Source of the DNA: Bacteroides sp. MSB163
GTDB lineage: Bacteria > Bacteroidota > Bacteroidia > Bacteroidales > Bacteroidaceae
Direction of reading: 5' to 3'
Assembly (NCBI RefSeq): GCF_036416795.1
Contig: NZ_CP143867.1
Coordinates: 1,860,001 to 1,924,000 of the forward strand
DNA: 64,000 bases
Shown: positions 16,413 through 24,165 of the stretch, in pieces
Layout of the letters: each line of letters begins with the position of its first letter
How positions within the stretch are numbered: position 1 is the stretch's first letter
The notes under the pieces: generated by a model
Seen by the model: the letters and a program-made list of their open reading frames with translations, nothing else
Database searches by the model: none
What the model was told of the DNA's origin: nothing
Made by a program: the position numbers and the translations under genes

Positions 16413-18764
16413 ATGAAAACCGACAAACTAAAATATGTTTTAGCTTTCATCTTTTTGCTGTGTGCTTTTTGGTGCGGAGTCAATTTTAAACGGTGGTACA
16501 CTATTAACCACCGGATCGAAAAAATGATTTCTCTTGTTTATTCTTCCTCTCCCCAGTATGATTGTTACGGAAACTTTGAAGAACTCTTGAAACAGGAATT
16601 CAGGAAACAGGGAATAGAACCGATATTTGATAAGTTTTATCTGGATTTCAATACTGTCACGTCGGAAGATGGGGTAAAAAATATGGAGGCGCATCTTAGT
16701 ATCATCAAAGATAAACCGATGGCGCTGATCCTCACAGTGGGCGACCAAGCCGCATCCGCCCTGCTTTCTACCCGCCATCGACTACTTTCTTCCATTCCTG
16801 TAGTGGCTTGCAACGTACGTTTTCCCGATGAGAAACTTATAAAAGAATATGAGCGCAGAAAGGTATATGTGCTGCGTGATGCGCCGGATTTTAAGCATAA
16901 CATTGGTTTTATAAAATCTTTGCAGCCACATGTAGGGATAGATATTATTTATAATATTGATCTGACTCCGCTTGGATATAAATCGTTTGATTTATTAACC
17001 CGGTTTGCGGATAGAAAAGAAATTCGGTTTTTAGGCTGTGAGTCTACTTTTTCAGTGGAGCATGAATACAGGAAATTGCAGGAAATGGTTGAGCATTATA
17101 ATCTGATGCCTGCAAGAGCAAACAACCGTATTGATAAAGATGATTTTACCATAAGCCTTTGCCCTTTTCGTTATATAAAAGGGACCTCTTTGTTTACCGA
17201 GATAGAAAAAACAAAAGCTGGGAGGGGAAAACAAGTTTTCCTGTTAGATAAGTTCGACCAGATGTCGCTTCCGATAACTAAAGCCTTAAACATTCCTTCT
17301 TTCAGCTGTCTTCGCCAGGGATTTGGGGAGGATGCCAAGATTGTGGGCGGCTACATGGCTACTGATGAGATTTCTGCGCGTACTGCAGCCGATTTTTCTG
17401 TTCGTCTGATGAATAAGGAGAAAATTGGTATGCCGAAAATCAGGGATATGGAAAAGGAGTATGTGCTGGACTGGACCTATTTTTCATCCTATGCGGACTT
17501 TAATGTGAAAAATATACCTGAAGATGTTCGTATTATCAATTACTTCTTCTATGACCGGTATCGGAAGGAATTTTATTTTCTGACCGGATTGTTTATCCTT
17601 GCTTTTATTCTGGTATTGATCAGTCTGTTGCGTATGCGCCGGCGTTCGCGTGTGGAACGTAAGAATATGGAGATGCTTGAGGAGACTCATAAGCGGCTGA
17701 CACTTTCTACGGATGGAGGGCGGATTTCGCTTTGGAATATACAGGGGGATACTATTGAATTTGATGAGAACTATACGCGTTTGGTGGGAATGGAACAGAG
17801 GACATTTGTGCGGACTGATTTCCTTAAATATGCGTATCCTGATGATGTATTTCTATTGAATTCATTGTACGAAACACTGCATCAATCTACAGATATGCAG
17901 GTTAGGCGTGTACGTTTCTCTTTCAGTGAAGAGAATTATCGCTGGTATGAACTTCGGTGTCGCAGTCTGAAAGATGCAAAGGGAAGGATAATGCTGGCAG
18001 GCATTATGCAGGATATTCAGATACAGGTAGAGCATGAAGAACAGCTTATTCAGGCTAAGCAGATGGCTGAAAATGCTGAGTTGAAACAATCTTTCCTGAA
18101 TAATATGAGCCATGAAATCCGTACTCCGCTGAATGCCATTGTCGGTTTCACCAATTTGTTGGTTGGCGAGGGGGGCGATGAGATTGAATCGGATGAGAAG
18201 AAGGTCATGCTTGAGATCATTAACCGTAACAACGAATTACTCTTGAAACTGATCAATGATGTGGTGGAAATATCACGTCTGGATTCCGGCAACATGGATC
18301 TCGAAATAAAAGAATGGGATATGACAACGGTTGTGAAAGAGATTTATATGGCTTACCAGGCATTAATCAAGCCCTCGTTGAGGTTTCATCTGGCTTTGGA
18401 TGAGAATCTCTCTTTGCCTGTCAATATAGACCGTATGCGTTTTATTCAGGTTATCTCCAACTTCCTGGGCAATGCGGATAAGTTTACCCGGAATGGTTCT
18501 ATTACATTAGGATGCAAAGTGGATAAAAAAGGTCGGAAGGTCAGTGTGTATGTACAGGATACCGGGAAAGGTATTGATGAGAAAGAACTCATGATGATCT
18601 TTGACCGTTTTTATAAGACTGACGAGTTTGAACAAGGAAGCGGGCTTGGACTTTCTATCTGTAAAGTCATTATTGAGAAGCTTTGCGGACATATAGAGGT
18701 ACAGTCTGAAGTAGGAAAAGGAAGCTGTTTTACGGTTGTTCTATCTTTGACGGATGAGGTATAA
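16413..18764 (+). CDS. Orphan sensor histidine kinase with ABC-substrate-binding-like periplasmic domain
   Basis: 783 aa. TM1 at ~7-25 and TM2 at ~386-408 (YFLTGLFILAFILVLISLL) enclose a periplasmic domain of about 360 residues. Its ALILTVGDQAASALLS and YNIDLTPLGYKSFDLL segments resemble the ABC_sub_bind fold. A PAS domain follows (~430-545), then HisKA with NMSHEIRTPLNAIVGF (phospho-acceptor His567) and HATPase_c with N box (NFLGNADKFTRNG), G1 (DTGKGI) and G2 (GSGLGLS). There is no receiver domain and no response regulator nearby, so it must act on a distant partner. It may sense a small ligand in the periplasm. It is divergent from the barrel protein at 13538, which makes that gene a plausible but unproven target. 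Confidence 0.88.
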   Translation: MKTDKLKYVLAFIFLLCAFWCGVNFKRWYTINHRIEKMISLVYSSSPQYDCYGNFEELLKQEFRKQGIEPIFDKFYLDFNTVTSEDGVKNMEAHLSIIKDKPMALILTVGDQAASALLSTRHRLLSSIPVVACNVRFPDEKLIKEYERRKVYVLRDAPDFKHNIGFIKSLQPHVGIDIIYNIDLTPLGYKSFDLLTRFADRKEIRFLGCESTFSVEHEYRKLQEMVEHYNLMPARANNRIDKDDFTISLCPFRYIKGTSLFTEIEKTKAGRGKQVFLLDKFDQMSLPITKALNIPSFSCLRQGFGEDAKIVGGYMATDEISARTAADFSVRLMNKEKIGMPKIRDMEKEYVLDWTYFSSYADFNVKNIPEDVRIINYFFYDRYRKEFYFLTGLFILAFILVLISLLRMRRRSRVERKNMEMLEETHKRLTLSTDGGRISLWNIQGDTIEFDENYTRLVGMEQRTFVRTDFLKYAYPDDVFLLNSLYETLHQSTDMQVRRVRFSFSEENYRWYELRCRSLKDAKGRIMLAGIMQDIQIQVEHEEQLIQAKQMAENAELKQSFLNNMSHEIRTPLNAIVGFTNLLVGEGGDEIESDEKKVMLEIINRNNELLLKLINDVVEISRLDSGNMDLEIKEWDMTTVVKEIYMAYQALIKPSLRFHLALDENLSLPVNIDRMRFIQVISNFLGNADKFTRNGSITLGCKVDKKGRKVSVYVQDTGKGIDEKELMMIFDRFYKTDEFEQGSGLGLSICKVIIEKLCGHIEVQSEVGKGSCFTVVLSLTDEV

Positions 18765-18784
18765 GACTTCTGACTCATAAGAAA

Positions 18785-18820
18785 AACTCCCCTGCCGGTT
18801 TCCCGGTAGAGGAGTTCTTG
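18785..18820. terminator. Bidirectional terminator between kinase and frdB
   Basis: AACTCC...CCGG (18785-18798) pairs with CCGG...GGAGTT (18803-18816) with two internal mismatches and a short loop. The minus reading is followed by TTTCTT, the plus reading by CTTGT. It separates convergent transcripts. Confidence 0.7.
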
Positions 18821-18849
18821 TGATATTAATCAAATGTAGAAAGGGCTGA

Positions 18850-19605
18850 TTAGTCTTTCAGTTTTGCGATGATGAAATCGCGGTTCAGACGGGCGATGTT
18901 GCTGATAGAGATGTTCTTCGGACATTCGGCTTCGCAAGCACGAGTATTGGTACAGTTACCAAATCCGAGTTCATCCATCTTGCTCAACATAGCTTTTGCG
19001 CGACGCAATGCTTCCGGTTTACCCTGCGGCAGCAAGTTCAGCTGGCTAACTTTTGCGGAAACGAACAACATGGCAGAACCATTCTTACAAGCAGCTACAC
19101 AAGCACCGCAACCGATACAAGCTGCTGCATCCATAGCTTCGTCAGCGATTTGCTTCGGAATCAGGATAGCATTGGCATCCTGAGGAGAGCCCGTGCGCAC
19201 ACTAACGTAACCACCGGCTTGCATAATCTTGTCGTAAGCTGTACGGTCTACCATCAAGTCTTTGATGACCGGGAAACCGGCAGAACGCCAAGGTTCAACA
19301 GTGATAGTGTCACCATCGTTGAAACGACGCATATAGATCTGGCAGGTAGTAGCACCTGTCGCAGGACCGTGAGGATGTCCGTTGATGTAGAGCGAACACA
19401 TACCGCAGATACCTTCGCGGCAGTCATGATCGAATACAACCGGTTCTTTACCTTCAGAAATCAGTTGTTCATTCAAGATATCCAGCATTTCGAGGAATGA
19501 AGTGTCACCGGGGATATCTTTCATTTGGTATGTTTCAAAAGCGCCTTTTGCCTTTGGGCCTTTCTGGCGCCATACTTTCAGTGTGAAACTTATATTTTTA
19601 TCCAT
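18850..19605 (-). CDS. frdB: Fumarate reductase/succinate dehydrogenase iron-sulfur subunit
   Basis: 251 aa. The [2Fe-2S] ligands are in CREGICGMC and the later TTC, the [4Fe-4S] ligands in CIGCGACVAACK, and the [3Fe-4S]/third-cluster ligands in CTNTRACEAECPK. The subunit passes electrons between the FAD subunit and the membrane quinone site. In Bacteroides this enzyme works mainly as menaquinol:fumarate reductase, making succinate and supporting anaerobic energy conservation. It is last in the frdCAB operon, 33 bp after frdA, and is followed by a terminator. Confidence 0.95.
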   Translation of the reverse strand: MDKNISFTLKVWRQKGPKAKGAFETYQMKDIPGDTSFLEMLDILNEQLISEGKEPVVFDHDCREGICGMCSLYINGHPHGPATGATTCQIYMRRFNDGDTITVEPWRSAGFPVIKDLMVDRTAYDKIMQAGGYVSVRTGSPQDANAILIPKQIADEAMDAAACIGCGACVAACKNGSAMLFVSAKVSQLNLLPQGKPEALRRAKAMLSKMDELGFGNCTNTRACEAECPKNISISNIARLNRDFIIAKLKD

Positions 19606-19638
19606 TTTCTTTAATTCTTTAAATGTTCAACTTCCCGA

Positions 19639-21618
19639 TTAGCTCTTATAGTTACGAGTCTGTACCTTGATTGCTTCGTAAACCAGCGGTTCTTTCAGCA
19701 ACTCAGGAGCTTTCTCGTCGGAACCTTGATATTCCCAGCAAGCAACGTAGAAGAAGTTTTCATCGTCACGTTTTGCTTCGCCTTCTTCAGTCTGGTATTC
19801 TTCACGGAAGTGACCACCGCAGCTTTCGTTACGGTTCAGAGCATCGTAAGCAACCAATTCGCCCATGATAATGAAGTCGTACAGACGGATAGCTTTATCC
19901 AACTCTACGTTCATGCCTTCCTTATCTCCCGGGATGAACAGTTCTTTTTCGAATTCCTTACGGATTTCTTTCAGTTTGGCAATACCGGTCTTCAGACCTT
20001 CTGCTGTACGGCCCATACCTACATATTCCCACATTACGTGACCCAGTTCCTTGTGGATAGAATCTACAGACTTCTTACCTTGGATGCTCATCATCCAGTC
20101 AATCTTGTCCTGGATAGCTTTCTCGGCAGCTGCAAATTCAGGCAGGTCGGTAGAGAAGCGGGGAACTGTAATCTGGTCGGCCAGATAGTTCTGAATAGTG
20201 TAAGGCAATACAAAGTAACCGTCAGCCAGACCCTGCATCAATGCGGAAGCACCGAGGCGGTTTGCACCGTGGTCAGAGAAGTTACATTCACCGATAGCGA
20301 ACAGACCCTTGATAGAAGTCATCAGTTCGTAGTCAACCCAGATACCACCCATTGTGTAGTGGATAGCCGGATAAATCATCATCGGATTATAATATTTCAC
20401 ACCGGCAATTTCTTTTGCCAGTTCACCCGGATTAACGTCAGTGATTTCCTCGTACATATCAAAGAGGTTGCCATAACGTTGAAGAACAATATCAATGCCT
20501 AAGCGACTGATAGCCTCAGAGAAATCGAGGAATACTGCCAAGCCTGTATTGTTCACACCGAAACCAGCATCGCAACGTTCTTTAGCGGCACGGCTGGCAA
20601 CGTCACGCGGAACCAAGTTTCCGAATGCCGGATAGCGGCGTTCCAAGTAGTAGTCGCGGTCTTCTTCAGGAATATCGCTTCCCTTGATTTCACCCTTCTG
20701 GAGTTTTATGGCATCTTCTTTCTTCTTCGGAACCCAGATACGACCGTCATTGCGCAGAGACTCTGACATCAAAGTCAACTTAGACTGCTTGTCACCGTGA
20801 ACGGGAATACAAGTGGGGTGAATCTGTACCATAGCCGGGTTAGCCATCCAGGCACCCTTGCGATAGCAAGAAACGGCAGCTGTACAGTTACAAGTCATTG
20901 CATTAGTAGACAGGAAGTATGCGTTTCCGTAGCCACCGGTAGCGATTACTACTGCGTGTGCAGCAAAACGTTCCAGTTTACCGGTTACAAGATTTTTAGC
21001 GATGATACCGCGTGCACGTCCGTCAATGAGGACAACGTCCTGCATTTCGTAACGAGTGTATAATTTTACGGTACCTGCGTTTACCTGGCGGCTCAGTGCA
21101 GAGTAAGCACCCAGCAACAACTGCTGTCCGGTTTGGCCGCGGGCATAGAACGTACGTGATACCTGAGCACCACCGAAAGAACGGTTATCCAGCAAACCGC
21201 CGTATTCGCGGGCGAAGGGAACACCTTGTGCCACACATTGGTCGATAATGCTGTTGGAAACCTCAGCCAAACGGTAAACGTTAGCTTCGCGGGCACGGTA
21301 GTCACCACCCTTTACTGTATCGTAGAACAAACGGTAAACAGAGTCGCCGTCGTTTTGGTAATTCTTTGCAGCGTTGATACCGCCCTGTGCTGCGATGGAG
21401 TGTGCACGGCGCGGAGAGTCTTGAATACAGAAGTTGAATACTCTGAAACCCATTTCACCGAGTGAAGCGGCTGCAGAAGCACCTGCCAAGCCCGTACCTA
21501 CTACGATGATATCCAAGCGACGCTTGTTAGCAGGGTTAACTAATTTCTGGTGAGCTTTATAGTTGGTCCATTTCTCAGCCACCGGTCCTTCCGGAATTTT
21601 TGAATCTATCTTAGTCAT
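19639..21618 (-). CDS. frdA: Fumarate reductase/succinate dehydrogenase flavoprotein subunit
   Basis: 659 aa, the long form found with di-haem cytochrome b partners. N-terminal FAD-binding motif IIVVGTGLAGASAAASLGE, the covalent-FAD histidine in HSIAAQGGINAAK, an HPTCIPVHG region and the GGIWVDYE and GECNFSDHGANRLGASALM blocks for FAD and dicarboxylate binding. It catalyses fumarate to succinate (or the reverse) on the cytoplasmic side of the membrane. It is the middle gene of frdCAB, with gaps of 36 bp to frdC and 33 bp to frdB. Confidence 0.96.
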   Translation of the reverse strand: MTKIDSKIPEGPVAEKWTNYKAHQKLVNPANKRRLDIIVVGTGLAGASAAASLGEMGFRVFNFCIQDSPRRAHSIAAQGGINAAKNYQNDGDSVYRLFYDTVKGGDYRAREANVYRLAEVSNSIIDQCVAQGVPFAREYGGLLDNRSFGGAQVSRTFYARGQTGQQLLLGAYSALSRQVNAGTVKLYTRYEMQDVVLIDGRARGIIAKNLVTGKLERFAAHAVVIATGGYGNAYFLSTNAMTCNCTAAVSCYRKGAWMANPAMVQIHPTCIPVHGDKQSKLTLMSESLRNDGRIWVPKKKEDAIKLQKGEIKGSDIPEEDRDYYLERRYPAFGNLVPRDVASRAAKERCDAGFGVNNTGLAVFLDFSEAISRLGIDIVLQRYGNLFDMYEEITDVNPGELAKEIAGVKYYNPMMIYPAIHYTMGGIWVDYELMTSIKGLFAIGECNFSDHGANRLGASALMQGLADGYFVLPYTIQNYLADQITVPRFSTDLPEFAAAEKAIQDKIDWMMSIQGKKSVDSIHKELGHVMWEYVGMGRTAEGLKTGIAKLKEIRKEFEKELFIPGDKEGMNVELDKAIRLYDFIIMGELVAYDALNRNESCGGHFREEYQTEEGEAKRDDENFFYVACWEYQGSDEKAPELLKEPLVYEAIKVQTRNYKS

Positions 21619-21654
21619 AATGCTATTACATTTTAATCGTTTACAATTTACAAA

Positions 21655-22356
21655 TTAGCAAGCACCGCCGCACAATGATTTTGCGAAGAATACGACAACC
21701 ACCAAGGCGAAACATACAACGACGATAGTAGAGTAAATGTTGGAGATGCATTTCCAACGGTTAATCCATACCTTGTTGTTCCAACCCAGAGATTGCATAG
21801 AGCTCCAGAAACCGTGAGTCAGGTGGAACCACAGTGCGCCGAGCCAAATGAGGTAAAGCACTACGTATACCGGATTGCTGAATGTGTTCTGAATGTGATA
21901 AACACCGTTAGCGGCATAAGCCAGTGTCAGCGTGTCAGCATGCATACCCATGTTGTGCATCAACTCAGGAAGCTGCATTTTTGCCCAGAAGTTCACCAGG
22001 TGCAGACCCAGACCTACGATTACGATAAGACCCAATACGAGCATGTTCTGAGAAGCCCATTCCACAGTTTTGGGTTTATCAACTACGGCATAACGTTCGG
22101 TACCGCGTGCTTTGCGGTTCTGCATTGTCAGCCAGAAAGCGTAGATGATGTGAATAACGAAAAGGGCGGCCAAACCTACCGTAGCCACCAAGGCATACCA
22201 GTTTGCTCCCAGGAACTCACAAACCATGTTGTATCCCTCTGCCGAGATTAATGCAACCAGGTTCATCGCCATGTGAAACGTCAGAAACAGGACAAGGGCG
22301 ATACCGGTAACGCTCATCACCACTTTCCTTCCTACAGATGAATTACTTAACCACAT
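21655..22356 (-). CDS. frdC: Succinate dehydrogenase/fumarate reductase cytochrome b subunit
   Basis: 233 aa with about five membrane helices. Histidines within or next to helices (FLTFHMAMN, VIHIIYAFWL, GLHLVNFWAK, FHLTHGFWSSMQ) match the haem-b ligands of the Wolinella/Bacillus-type single-subunit di-haem anchor. It anchors FrdAB and oxidises menaquinol. It is the first gene of the operon, with a strong promoter at 22428-22458 and a leader of about 65 nt. Confidence 0.93.
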   Translation of the reverse strand: MWLSNSSVGRKVVMSVTGIALVLFLTFHMAMNLVALISAEGYNMVCEFLGANWYALVATVGLAALFVIHIIYAFWLTMQNRKARGTERYAVVDKPKTVEWASQNMLVLGLIVIVGLGLHLVNFWAKMQLPELMHNMGMHADTLTLAYAANGVYHIQNTFSNPVYVVLYLIWLGALWFHLTHGFWSSMQSLGWNNKVWINRWKCISNIYSTIVVVCFALVVVVFFAKSLCGGAC

Positions 22357-22427
22357 AAATGATTGAATTTAAATTATTTAATAGTTAGAAAATTTGCTTT
22401 TACTTAGGGTCTTACACTAATTTCCCG

Positions 22428-22458
22428 CAAAAATAGAAGAAATACATTGATTAAACAA
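22428..22458 (-). promoter_or_regulatory. Promoter of frdCAB
   Basis: The minus strand reads TTG (22456-22458), 20-bp spacer, TATTTTTG (22428-22435). This fits the Bacteroides consensus and lies between the AraC stop and frdC, so frd can be transcribed independently of the regulator. Confidence 0.6.
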
Positions 22459-22502
22459 GGAATTAAAGAAATAATTCCGTAATTCAGAGAATAGATAGAA
22501 GT

Positions 22503-22578
22503 TGACAAGTGAGTCAGGGAACAGGTTGACAAGGAAAGATTACTCTTACTCGTCAACCTGTTCCCTGGCTGAGTCGTC
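22503..22578. repeat. Inverted repeat spanning the 3' end of the AraC gene
   Basis: CAGGGAACAGGTTGAC (22513-22528) is perfectly complementary to GTCAACCTGTTCCCTG (22552-22567), and weaker pairing continues outward. The right arm codes for the last residues of the AraC protein; the stop is in the loop at 22546-22548. No T run follows, so it is not a classical terminator, but it could stabilise the mRNA end or limit read-through into frd. Confidence 0.75.
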
Positions 22579-23457
22579 ATTTTTTTCTTTTATAATGGTG
22601 ATTTTCTCTCCGCTGGCAGCACGTTTTCGCAAGGAACGAGGGGTGTCTCCAAAGGAGTCCTTACAGAAATGAGCAAAGTGCGACAGAGAGTCGAAACCAT
22701 AACGTGAACTAATCACGGAGATACGTTGCTTGGTGAATTGCAGATCGTTCAGAATACCTTCACGTTTCTTGTCCAGTATCCATTCGTACACCGGAACATT
22801 ATACATATTTTTAAACAAACGGCGGAATGTAGTGGTTGTATATCCACCCAAATGGGCGAATTCTTCCACATTCTTCACCTTGTCGTAGTTCTGCATAATG
22901 AAATAATGGAAACTTTCCGTATAAGTGCTGATGGGATAGAAGAACGTACTTATCTGGCGCAGGGGATAATAGCAGGTTAGTATGTAAACCAGTTCCTGGC
23001 GTTTGATGTCGAGATATTTCCCACATGCGGAAGGCTGTTCTTTAAAATAGTCGGCGATATCATGCAGCAACCGCTCCAGTTTTGCATTCGCTATCAGCGG
23101 TGTGTAGGTCAGCGGAGCCTCAGAGCGTTCGAGGATTTCCTTGTAACGGTCTTCGCATATAAGTGGAAGTTCCGTAAACCAATAGGCGATATATTCCACC
23201 TCGGTCAGTGCTAACAACTCCATTTTTGAACCGATGGCTTGCAGTACACATTGTCTGCTCTGGAGCGTAGTGCCCGGGTATTCGTTACTATTTATCAACA
23301 ATTCTCCCTTTAACATAAAGATCATGCAGTTCTGGGTACACTTCTCCGCCGAGAAATGCTGCCCCTGGGGATATTGGCGATATACCAATGTCCCGTCTGA
23401 GATTTTTGGGCATAGAGTACAATCTACTTGCCGTGTGCAAAGAGTGTCTTTTGTCAT
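22546..23457 (-). CDS. AraC-family regulator with N-terminal cysteine cluster, upstream of frdCAB
   Basis: 303 aa. The C-terminal AraC DNA-binding region is clear (VEEFAHLGGYTTTTFRRLF; ISVISSRYGFDSLSHFAHFC), followed by a ~25-residue charged tail missing from the paralogue at 12674. The N-terminal cupin-like part has Cys7, Cys13, Cys16, Cys40 and Cys101 aligned with the paralogue, plus Cys44 and Cys70. It lies on the same strand, 189 bp upstream of frdC. A regulator with a candidate metal/thiol site beside the main anaerobic respiratory enzyme suggests redox- or metal-responsive control of fumarate reduction. That role is inference. Its own -7 box (minus TATCTTTG, 23491-23498) faces away from the PAP2 promoter. 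Confidence 0.88.
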   Translation of the reverse strand: MTKDTLCTRQVDCTLCPKISDGTLVYRQYPQGQHFSAEKCTQNCMIFMLKGELLINSNEYPGTTLQSRQCVLQAIGSKMELLALTEVEYIAYWFTELPLICEDRYKEILERSEAPLTYTPLIANAKLERLLHDIADYFKEQPSACGKYLDIKRQELVYILTCYYPLRQISTFFYPISTYTESFHYFIMQNYDKVKNVEEFAHLGGYTTTTFRRLFKNMYNVPVYEWILDKKREGILNDLQFTKQRISVISSRYGFDSLSHFAHFCKDSFGDTPRSLRKRAASGEKITIIKEKNDDSAREQVDE

Positions 23458-23490
23458 GAAATATAAGACGAATTACTAAAATTATGGCAA

Positions 23491-23539
23491 CAAAGATAGA
23501 ATTTTTTTGTGAATACTCTAACAAAATCGTCTATCTTTG
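23491..23539. promoter_or_regulatory. Divergent overlapping promoters, AraC (minus) and PAP2 (plus)
   Basis: Minus -7 box TATCTTTG at 23491-23498; plus -7 box TATCTTTG at 23532-23539 with TTTG at 23506-23509 (22-bp spacer). The two -7 boxes are identical and the -33 regions interleave. The plus box lies after an in-frame ATG at 23509, which supports the PAP2 start at 23563. Confidence 0.5.
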
Positions 23540-23562
23540 CGGCAAACTATAAGAAAGACTAC

Positions 23563-24165
23563 ATGAAACGGACTATTTTTTTTGTATTTTTCGCATCATT
23601 ACTTGTATTCAATGTTTCTGCCCAGAACTGGGACATTAATACTTTGCATAAAATAAATAGTTGGGATGGTAAGTTCATTCGTAATTATAATAAAATAATT
23701 TCTCGTACTGAACCCTATATTGCTGTGGGTGTTCCTGTGGCGATGGCATTGGCTGCCTGGGTGAAAAAAGACCGCGAACTATTGAAGGATGCTGTGTATG
23801 TAGGTACCAGTGTTGCCGGTGCTTTTGTTGTGACTTACGGCATGAAATATCTTATAGATCGTGAACGCCCGTTCGACCGATATCCCGACCGGGTTCATGC
23901 TTATAGTCATGAAACCAGTCCTTCTTTTCCTTCCGGACATACGGCAACTGCTTTTGCATTGGCAACTTCACTTTGTGTGAAGTATCCGAAATGGTATGTA
24001 ATCGCTCCATCCGCCTTATGGGCATGTTCTGTCGGAGTATCCCGTATGAATGAGGGCGTACACTATCCGTCCGATGTGCTGGCGGGTGCAGTTATCGGAG
24101 CCGGATGTGCCGTAGTAAATATCTATGTGAACCGTTGGCTGAACAAGTGGTTGTTCGGTAATTAA
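23563..24165 (+). CDS. PAP2-family membrane-associated phosphatase
   Basis: 200 aa from the ATG at 23563, giving the signal sequence MKRTIFFVFFASLLVFNVSA. All three PAP2 motifs are present: KYLIDRERP, SPSFPSGHTA and SRMNEGVHYPSDVLAG. The catalytic His are those of PSGH and EGVHYP. The family dephosphorylates lipid phosphates such as undecaprenyl pyrophosphate, phosphatidate or lipid A, outside the cytoplasmic membrane. The exact lipid is not readable. Its TAA overlaps the TAA of the convergent S41 protease gene by two bases. Confidence 0.9.
   Translation: MKRTIFFVFFASLLVFNVSAQNWDINTLHKINSWDGKFIRNYNKIISRTEPYIAVGVPVAMALAAWVKKDRELLKDAVYVGTSVAGAFVVTYGMKYLIDRERPFDRYPDRVHAYSHETSPSFPSGHTATAFALATSLCVKYPKWYVIAPSALWACSVGVSRMNEGVHYPSDVLAGAVIGAGCAVVNIYVNRWLNKWLFGN

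Noticed and set aside
19726..20502. 258-codon plus-strand ORF
   Set aside because: Antisense to frdA, whose protein is fully conserved along its length.
23509..23562. Upstream ATG for the PAP2 gene
   Set aside because: It precedes the -7 box at 23532-23539, and the later start gives a normal signal peptide.
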